This document shows positions 57,407-64,000 of a stretch of DNA of 64,000 nucleotides, piece by piece. This DNA is from Hyphodiscus hymeniophilus (taxonomy: Eukaryota > Ascomycota > Leotiomycetes > Helotiales > Hyphodiscaceae), in NCBI GenBank assembly GCA_016508695.1, contig VNKQ01000016.1, positions 434,001 to 498,000 on the forward strand. The letters are read 5' to 3'. The notes below the pieces were generated by a model. It was not told where the DNA came from. It worked only from the letters and a program-made list of their open reading frames with translations, and did not search any database. A program made the translations under genes and the position numbers. How positions within the stretch are numbered: position 1 is the first letter of the stretch; the number at the start of each line of letters is the position of its first letter.

Positions 57407-58175
57407 TTAAACATCGACCAAATTCCTCGCCCGATCCATAATCTCCTTCTCCCTCTTCGTCTTCGCCAGATACTTATTCTGCGCCTCCGCATCCCTCGCC
57501 GCACGCTCTCTAAACTCCTCCAGTTCCGCAAGCTGTCTGACCTCCTCCTCCGTAGGCAGCACCTGCTTGGCCTTTGTCAACTCCATCAACGCCTCCAAGA
57601 TCACCCCTCGTCCCGGCGCTTCATGTTTATTGTCTCCGTCCTTTCGGTAGGAGCACCTGACGCCGACGCTGCCACGGGAGCGCTAGACGTGTGTGCGCTT
57701 GTGGTCGAGGAGATTGGCCGAGGGGCAGACGCTGCAGCGGACGGCGAGGCGAAGTGTACTGTGAGGAGGGCAGGGCCGGACTGGTTGCTCGAGCGCGAGA
57801 CGGTCATGGGCACGGCCGGATTGTGGTATTTCAGGCGGCGGAGACAAGTGCGCCAGAATGCTCTGAGGGGGTGTGTCAGTGTGATTGTATGTAGGTCTCG
57901 CAGTAAGGAAGGTACCGAGCGCCTGTGTGTCCATTCTCTTGCTTGACGGCAAATTCCAAGTGAAGCCTCGTTACTTCCGGTGGGAACACTGCTGCTCCGG
58001 GTCCTAGTTTCAATGCGAGGAGCTGGGCGCTGGTTAATTGGGAGTCGTTGATCTGTAGGTGATGAGGTCCTTACCTTCTATAGAGGGCATTATGGTCAGC
58101 CTATGCTCGACACCTGCAAAGGGGAGGGGAACATACTGTTCTTAGCTTCCGCATACGTCTTATTACTGTCACCAT
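57407..58175 (-). CDS. Mitoribosomal protein, MRP49-like (L51/S25/CI-B8 domain), frameshifted
   Basis: Exons 58175..58137, 58052..57916 and 57862..57407. The start is MVTVIRRMRKLRT, then GPGAAVFPPEVTRLHLEFAV, GHTGARAFWRTCLRRLKYHN and PAVPMTVSRSSNQ: a thioredoxin-like L51/S25/CI-B8 domain as in fungal Mrp49 of the mitochondrial large subunit. After TETINMKRRDEG the frame meets TGA at 57603..57601. The obvious continuation VILEALMELTKAKQV lies in the -1 frame and runs to a stop at 57407. One extra G in the GGGG run would restore 210 residues. This is either a sequence/assembly error, a recent mutation or a frameshift site. The frame is otherwise well preserved, which argues against an old pseudogene. 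The first intron (84 bases) is less certain. Confidence 0.8.
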
Positions 58176-58345
58176 ATTGAGATATTCTGGAGGGGTTTTG
58201 GACGGATGTTGAGCTCGTCGGTCTCTCTTCTGAGGTTGTATAAATTATTTAAGGTTTGGCACTAAATCAGAACCCTGCAATTCACGGTGTTGTCGCGAGA
58301 CCTCTGGGACTTCTTCAAGATTCTACTCCCAAAGACCTCACCGAA
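58176..58345. promoter_or_regulatory. Shared divergent promoter MRP49-like / GEP3
   Basis: 170 bases between the start codons of two genes that both serve mitochondrial ribosomes. No particular site is recognised. Confidence 0.6.
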
Positions 58346-60649
58346 ATGTCCCTGAGCAATGGAGGCATAAAACTCGTTCGCAGAGTAGCGCGGCAGGTAG
58401 ATATACCTACGGCTACTTTACCTGCATTCCTTTGCCCTGCGGTTCTCCATCCGGCACCTTTTTCAACAACCTACCTTCAATCTAGACGGCACCTCCACAC
58501 GACACCCCACGTTGGACCTGAACAGAACTTTTTGACCTCTCGTCCTTTGGCATCCGTTCTAGAGCCAAATCTGATCTCGAAGCTACCGGTACAATGTCCT
58601 GGATGCGGCGCATTTTCTCAAGTGGTCGAAAAAGACGAACCCGGGTTTTATACTTTGAGTAGGAAATCTGTGAAGCCTTACTTCCAAAAAGATCCTACCA
58701 CGAAAGGAACCCGAGAGCAAGAAATTTTTGAAGATGCTGTGACCAACTTGGGCAAGCTGGATGATTCGCAGGATGTTACAGACGAGAACAAAAGGATTGT
58801 GAGAGAGCTCAGCTCAGCATTTGCGGAGACAGTTGGTATGGGTGGATCTTTTCAGTGTTATTACTTTATTAATTCTTCCATAGAGCCGCAAATGCATTCT
58901 CTTGAACCCCCTGTATGCGACCGCTGCCATAATCTCAAGCACCACCAGACGGGTGTCCCGATTGATCATCCCTCTGTACAATCTATTCAAGATACGATTT
59001 TCGAATCTCCTCACAAGTACAATCACATATACCATATCATCGATGCAGCAGACTTTCCTATGTCCTTGGTCCCAGGACTACATAAGCTTCTGCATCTCAC
59101 ACCTCAACGATCACTCAATAGACGATCTCCGTCTGGGAAATTCTTCCATGGCAGAAAGACGGAAGTTAGTTTCGTCATCACACGGTCTGATCTATTGGCG
59201 CCAACCAAAGAACATGTCAACAAGTTGATGCCATATCTGCAAAGCGTGCTGAGGGATGCGCTGGGCAGAGTAGCCCAAGAAACCAGGCTAGGAAATGTGA
59301 GGTGTGTGAGTGCGAAGCGGCAGTGGTGGACGAAGGAGCTGAAAGAGGAAATATGGCTGCGTGGTGGAGGTGGATGGATGGTTGGGAAGGTCAACGTCGG
59401 CAAAAGCCAACTGTTTCACGAGGTATTTCCGAAAGGAAGAATGGGCGATTGGGGGAGACATACAACAGTTAGTACGGCGATGGGTCTGAAAAGCGGCCTA
59501 CCAGCGGTAAAGAATGCTCCAAACGTCACAATACAACAGCCGCTTAAAGTACAAGCTGAGCCGACGGCACCACAAAGAGCGACGGAGTCAACTGACCCCG
59601 TCGTGATTGCTGCTCACGGAGGAAAAACGGACACTCTGATCAAAGAGTCAAGTCCGGCAGCCGCAGACTTTTCGAGTGCAGATCGAGATGAGTTCCATGG
59701 TGTTGAGCATGAGGCTGGCGATCTGGAAGATTCCTCGAGCGTTGCTTCAGAAAAATTGGACAAGTTTTCCCAGACGCTCGACACAAACTCGCTCCTACCG
59801 CCATTACCCAGCGAGACTTCATACCCAGCTATGCCGCTAGTCTCTTCACTTCCCGGCACGACCGCTTCTCCGATCCGTGTCCCATACGGCAACGGAAAGG
59901 GAGAACTGATCGACCTCCCAGGACTCTCTCGTAACGACTTGGAAAACCACGTGCAGCCCCAGTTCCGGGCATCGCTCGTCATGACCTCTCGTGTCGAGCC
60001 ACAACAACGTGTTCTGAAGCCCGGACAATCTCTACTCCTAGGAGGTTTCATTCGAATAACCCCAACGACACCAAATCTTCATGTCCTGGCTTACAATTTT
60101 ACCGGACTCAGAGAGCACCAGACATCAAATGTGAAAGCGATTGGGGTACAGACACGGACTATGGAGACAAACACTGAGAACATTTCTATCCCTGGTACGG
60201 AAGTCGAGATTGCTTCCGCCGGAAAATTCTACCTCAAAAACGATGTCACAAAGGTACGTACCGGACCGGTGACGCGAAACGACGCAGGAGGTATCAAGAT
60301 CGATCGACTGCCGTTCCGCGTACTGGGGACTGATATACTGATTGAAGGTGTGGGATGGATTGAACTCGCAGCGCAGGTACGGAAACCTCACGGCTATCTC
60401 GAAGAGGAGACTTTAGACTCCGAGGCGATGAACAATCGAGGCTTGATAGACCCTACGTGGCCCGAAGTCGAGATTTTCACTCCGAAGGGCAAGTTTGTGG
60501 GAGAGCGAAAGCCAATGAATGCGTGGGTGATGATTGGGAATAAGCCGGGGGCGAGGAATGTCAAGGTCAGGCCAAGGAAGGCGATGAAAGGAGTGAAGAA
60601 GGTGGAGAAGTCTAGGGCGAGAGAACATAGACCTGTACACCCTCTGTAA
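58346..60649 (+). CDS. GEP3: Gep3-like mitochondrial circularly permuted GTPase
   Basis: The start is an in-frame ATG at 58346 followed by a mitochondrial presequence (LVRRVARQVDIPTATLPAF ... RRHLHTT). A C4 zinc-binding site follows (CPGCG and, further on, CDRCHNLKHH). The GTPase motifs are in permuted order, as in YqeH: G4-like FVITRSDLL first, then P-loop GKVNVGKSQ, then G3 DLPGL. Yeast Gep3 works in the matrix in assembly of the small mitoribosomal subunit. A 48-base intron at 58836..58883 (GTATGG to CCATAG) fits well. Removing it joins TV to EPQMHSLEPPVCDRC and gives 751 residues. Kept, the frame still stays open with 767 residues. Confidence 0.9.
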   Translation: MSLSNGGIKLVRRVARQVDIPTATLPAFLCPAVLHPAPFSTTYLQSRRHLHTTPHVGPEQNFLTSRPLASVLEPNLISKLPVQCPGCGAFSQVVEKDEPGFYTLSRKSVKPYFQKDPTTKGTREQEIFEDAVTNLGKLDDSQDVTDENKRIVRELSSAFAETVGMGGSFQCYYFINSSIEPQMHSLEPPVCDRCHNLKHHQTGVPIDHPSVQSIQDTIFESPHKYNHIYHIIDAADFPMSLVPGLHKLLHLTPQRSLNRRSPSGKFFHGRKTEVSFVITRSDLLAPTKEHVNKLMPYLQSVLRDALGRVAQETRLGNVRCVSAKRQWWTKELKEEIWLRGGGGWMVGKVNVGKSQLFHEVFPKGRMGDWGRHTTVSTAMGLKSGLPAVKNAPNVTIQQPLKVQAEPTAPQRATESTDPVVIAAHGGKTDTLIKESSPAAADFSSADRDEFHGVEHEAGDLEDSSSVASEKLDKFSQTLDTNSLLPPLPSETSYPAMPLVSSLPGTTASPIRVPYGNGKGELIDLPGLSRNDLENHVQPQFRASLVMTSRVEPQQRVLKPGQSLLLGGFIRITPTTPNLHVLAYNFTGLREHQTSNVKAIGVQTRTMETNTENISIPGTEVEIASAGKFYLKNDVTKVRTGPVTRNDAGGIKIDRLPFRVLGTDILIEGVGWIELAAQVRKPHGYLEEETLDSEAMNNRGLIDPTWPEVEIFTPKGKFVGERKPMNAWVMIGNKPGARNVKVRPRKAMKGVKKVEKSRAREHRPVHPL

Positions 60650-60951
60650 TCTGTAAGTTTTAGAGATACCATGTATTGAACCCATTTCGATGCCACTCCC
60701 GTACTAGGCACAGTGCAACTCGCAACTTCTCCCAGCTCTTTTCATCGAACAAAGTTCTCATAACTTGCAGTTGCTCCTGCCGTTCTGGTCGAGGATGCAT
60801 GCTCGTAACCCAACTTCTGTTGCATTCTCAACTTCTCTGTTCAAGTTTCTAGCATCATCCTTATACGTTATCCACGAAGACTTATTAGAGAGGGTAGAAC
60901 GGCTGTATTCACTACTACGATTATCAATTTGAGGACCGCCAACGCGCCACC
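60650..60951. other. Intergenic GEP3 3' side / zinc-finger gene promoter
   Basis: About 300 bases; no gene seen. Confidence 0.5.
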
Positions 60952-62176
60952 ATGCAGACCATAGTCGCCGTTCAGCCGGATAACCTCATTGCTCAAAAGA
61001 ATGCTTTATTGGACTACATCGGCCTTGGAGCCTATCATACAGCGCCCGATCCTGATTCTTTCTCGCCAACTCCGCTTTACTTCATTGAACGTGCTCCAGT
61101 CGGAGGCAAAAGCAGATGCTCAGAGTGCCTTAAACCTATCGCATCAGACACATACAGAGTCACTGAGTATATTGCACTGACAAGAAACCTAAGAACCAGA
61201 AAGTCAGGCCGCAGAACTAGTAAGCATAAAACACAATCTGATCCCAGGCTGCGACTGAATTGAATCAATCTTTAGCGACAAGTCATGTTAGCTGCTTTGA
61301 AAAGACTAAAGACTTCTTCTCCAAACCCGAAGATTTTAGGCGCATCATACCCGTCACTAAATCTACCTGGGCTGTCCGGAATATTATGGACACAAGGCTG
61401 GATGAGAGAACTATCTGCGCTGGAGGTGTCGAGAGGCTCTTAACTGAGTGGAAGCTTTTCAAACAGTCATGGTTTGACATGAACGTAGGCGAAGAAGTGA
61501 CCTGTGCAATGGGTAGACTCGGGGACATCTGGTCCCATGCTGGGTCATCAGAGTCCAAGAGGCCTGAGTATTGGTCCGCCATAGATGAGCAAGATTGGAA
61601 GCTGTGGCTTACCGACCTGGCACCATACGAAAGCAATGGACCTGACGACACTGAGCAGTGGAATCTCTTTGAAACCTTCTTCAATCAAGACAATGGTACT
61701 TTGCAATACCCTTTCACCCTTAGCGGAATGCTAAAAAAGTGGGAGGATTACGCAGTAAGTGATCTTGTTCCTATTCCTTGATCACGACTTCAGAAGCCCG
61801 GCGATTCTCTAATTGAGACCTTTCGTAGGACGCTCACCTGAATTATACGCCTGACTATTCCCCACTAACCGAAAAAGAGCGCCAAATGATCAGGGATGAC
61901 CTAGGTCCGAAAGGAATCAGAGCCATGACGAGACTGGTGAGAACGTACGACTCGATAATTCTAGGGATTAGTATAGTGTAGCTGATGGAGGGGACCGAGG
62001 GAAGAACGTTTGATTCCGTTCGCGAGTGCAAGTCTCAGACGTTGGGCTACAGTATCGACTCAACTCGGAGTTGCATGGCTGAGCAATTTGCCGTGTACTT
62101 TTATAGAATATTAGCTGCAGGCTGCTCAGTTGATTATTGTCACCTCGAGTCGTTCTTAGGTTCAATCACTCGTTAA
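60952..62176 (+). CDS. PARP-type zinc-finger protein without catalytic domain
   Basis: Four exons, 60952..61219, 61276..61754, 61829..61936 and 61982..62176, give 349 residues. The finger is split by the first intron: YFIERAPVGGKSRCSECLKP supplies C-x-x-C and, after the splice, THVSCFEKTKDF-like sequence (TSHVSCFEK) supplies H-x-x-C, the zinc pattern of PARP-type nick-sensing fingers. Downstream are Trp-rich blocks (LTEWKLFKQSWFDMN, AIDEQDWKLWLTDLAPYE, GMLKKWEDYA) and a last exon with CSVDYCHLESFLG. There is no ADP-ribosyltransferase domain. By the finger it may bind DNA ends or nicks; that is inference. The start ATG is preceded by a good CACC context. Confidence 0.7.
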
Positions 62177-62299
62177 CACCGAGATGTTTTTATTTGGATT
62201 GTTTCTGATTTTACGTCTAATGATCAGTATCATCGTATCAGTCCCTCATCAAAGAACCATGACCTGAAGAAAGTAGACCAAGTAGAACAGGATCTGGAC

Positions 62300-63512
62300 T
62301 CAAGCACTTTCGGTAGACACTCCAGGTTCAGCGATTCGCCCACTCCTACCGTTGACAACAGTGCTGAGGTCACCAACAGGCAGTACCATCGGGAAGTCGA
62401 CTGCCAGCAAGATCTGGGCAGTGAAGAGGTACCAGCCTAACATGCTGACTACAAAAGCAAACCCTCCACCTGTCTGTACCAAATCAGCAGCGATCCCCTC
62501 TCCTACCTCCAATATGGTGCTTGGGTAACATACCTTCTGTAGAGTCATTGCGAACGAAGCATTTCCCTGGCCCGCCTGCCAGAATGATCCAGCGATGATC
62601 GTCATGGTGATGACCAAGAAGAAGAAGATGAAGAAGAACACGACGTTTGTTCGGATTGATGCAATCATGTATATGAAGTTCAGAAAGGCGAAGAAGAGGA
62701 GGAAGAAGGCTGTGACAGAAATTATTAGCCTTGGACATTGGAAAGCATGCTCAGGGATGTTGAAACATACCGAAGCTGTTTGTGAATCCAGCAGATGACA
62801 AGCCCACTCCCTGATTACCACCAGCATAGGCACCTGCAGCATTGTAGAATGGTTGCAGAGTTCCGCCATAACTGAGCCAGAATGCGCCTTGAGCATAAGT
62901 TAGCCTTGTATCATCTCGAAGCTAGGTACTAAGACTGCTGCGGGTGTACTGACCGAAACTTCCGAAGACGACGAATGGGAAAGTGTTGCCAAGGAAGAAT
63001 TCAAGGACACTGCCAATAATCATGAGAAGGCCTCCATAGAAAAAGTATGTTGCACTGAAGAATTGTCAGCTTGCCCAAGAAATCCTTGAAAATGGGAAAG
63101 TAAAGCTTACGTTCCCGCAGCTCCGTTGCCTCCAGCACCTCTCCAGCCCATCAAGTCGCACGAGAAGGGTGTAAGACAAAGGATGAAACCAACAAGAGCC
63201 CTAAAGTCACTGTCAGTACTGGCATGAAACGACAAAGTGTGCCTAAGGGAAGTGGAAGCGTACAATGGGGTTGGGTTGCCGAAGGTCTTGCGTAAGTTAC
63301 CCTTCACAACATTGTGAGGAGAGAGGTACAACTCTTCGAAGAGCCGGGGATCGATCGCTACACTTCCAGCGGTGCGCAGTCTTTCCACATGCTCTGCTGG
63401 AAGGTTGGCAGAGGCGAGGTCTGTGCCTGACAGAATTCAGCATTAACGAAGCTACACTTCAACTGTCAGGGTGGGAGACTATACCTGCGTGATCTCTCTG
63501 GATACCTGACAT
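62300..63512 (-). CDS. Gpr1/Fun34/YaaH (Ato-type) acetate transporter
   Basis: Seven exons, 63512..63485, 63426..63264, 63200..63111, 63054..62954, 62887..62771, 62709..62534 and 62473..62300, give 282 residues. After a soluble N-terminus with LSPHNVVKGNLRKTFGNPTP, the family signature NPTPLALVGF opens the first of six membrane helices. It continues with GGLLMIIGSVLEFFLGN, GAFWLSYGG, TNSFAFFLLFFAFLNFIYMI, and GGGFAFVVSMLGWYLFTAQI. These proteins (Aspergillus AcpA, yeast Ato1/Ato2) move acetate or related short acids and ammonium across the plasma membrane. It is normally induced on acetate; nothing in the promoter shows this directly. Introns are 56-66 bases. Confidence 0.9.
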
Positions 63513-64000
63513 GATGGGATCTGTTGGACAGAATTGATTCTTGAAGAGAAAAGAGAGGGTTTGTGATTTTGAAAATTCGAGGTTGAAAGATGAAAGTTGT
63601 AAAGAATCGAGGAATATTTGCGGAAGAGGCAGCATGTAATGGTGAATGATTTGGAAAATAATCTGATAGTTTGTGATAAGGTGATGAGATCATGCAAAAT
63701 AGTACAACTTAAGCCACTCGCGCAAGCTATTCACTTTGTCCAGTCAATGCGAGGGCTGGCAACTTTGAATCTCGATGTCCACTTGTTGATTTATTCTCGA
63801 AGCCAGCAGATCTCTAAAAACAGCGAAGCCTTATTTTGTGAGTAGGAAATACTTGTGCAAAATCCAGTACAAGTTATTGAGGAGTAAGGATCACAATTTA
63901 CTAATGTATATTATGAGTAAGTAATTCTATGTAGTCTCCATCAGTGCTACTTTTTGGATGACAAAGGTCATTCGAAAGTGCCTCTCGAGGCTCCTAATGG
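63513..64000. promoter_or_regulatory. Upstream region of acetate transporter gene
   Basis: The last 490 bases of the window lie upstream of the minus-strand transporter. They should carry its promoter; no specific sites or other gene are seen. The right edge is arbitrary. Confidence 0.45.

Noticed and set aside
58053..58136. A 3-base exon AAG in the MRP49-like gene, analogous to COX12
   Set aside because: It would leave a second intron of only 22 bases, too short to splice; a single 84-base intron is simpler.
1..64000. CRISPR arrays, insertion sequences, prophage or secondary-metabolite cluster
   Set aside because: No direct-repeat/spacer pattern or transposase was seen. The single intact P450 has no PKS, NRPS or terpene synthase beside it.

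Overview
The window is nuclear DNA of a filamentous ascomycete (Pezizomycotina). The class Leotiomycetes is my best guess, from overall protein resemblance only. The evidence for a fungus is as follows. Genes are interrupted by many short introns, mostly 45-60 bases, with GTAAGT/GTATGT-like donors, CTAAC/CTGAC-like branch sites and CAG/TAG acceptors. The gene set is that of a filamentous fungus (Rgp1, Mob1, Sec31, fungal HECT ligase, RasGEF, Gep3, Ato-type acetate transporter, P450). There are two nuclear tRNA genes. No plasmid, virus, insertion sequence or CRISPR array was seen.

Layout. 1-9.5 kb: a decayed P450 on the minus strand, RGP1 (-), MOB1 (+), tRNA-Asp with an intron (-), a broken fungal gene remnant (+), a small conserved-looking gene with a GC-AG intron (+) and tRNA-Cys (-). 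10-22 kb: a polyol-type MDR dehydrogenase (-), RPS10 (-) back to back with SDE2 (+), a secreted effector-like protein (-), an M20-family amidohydrolase (+), COX12 (-) back to back with an MLRQ/NDUFA4-like subunit (+), and a small RRM protein (-) back to back with SEC31 (+). 22-32 kb: SEC31, an unknown GC-rich gene (-) and a PSP1-domain protein (-). 32.2-37.4 kb: a gene-poor stretch of 5.2 kb with a 58-bp tandem repeat and several microsatellites. 37-45 kb: NFU1 (-) back to back with a HIT zinc-finger protein (+), an unknown protein (-) and a second gene-poor stretch. 45-64 kb: a GTPase-like/RasGEF fusion (+), a P450 (+), RPL15 (+), a HECT E3 ligase (+), an MRP49-like mitoribosomal protein with a frameshift (-) back to back with GEP3 (+), a PARP-type zinc-finger protein (+) and an Ato-type acetate transporter (-).

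Most genes are housekeeping: translation, mitochondrial respiration and ribosome biogenesis, and vesicle traffic. Several pairs with related jobs share short divergent promoters, notably COX12/MLRQ and MRP49/GEP3. I did not find a convincing new multi-gene system. The most notable signals are at the gene-structure level: an apparent 3-nucleotide exon in COX12, a one-base frameshift at a GGG-stop slippery site in the MRP49 homologue, a start codon split by an intron in RPS10, introns whose length is a multiple of three and that leave the frame open (GEP3, secreted protein), and a P450 whose base composition changes sharply midway. Exon coordinates were worked out by hand from splice signals and frame continuity; none has been checked against transcripts. 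Product names come from recognising families, not from a database search.
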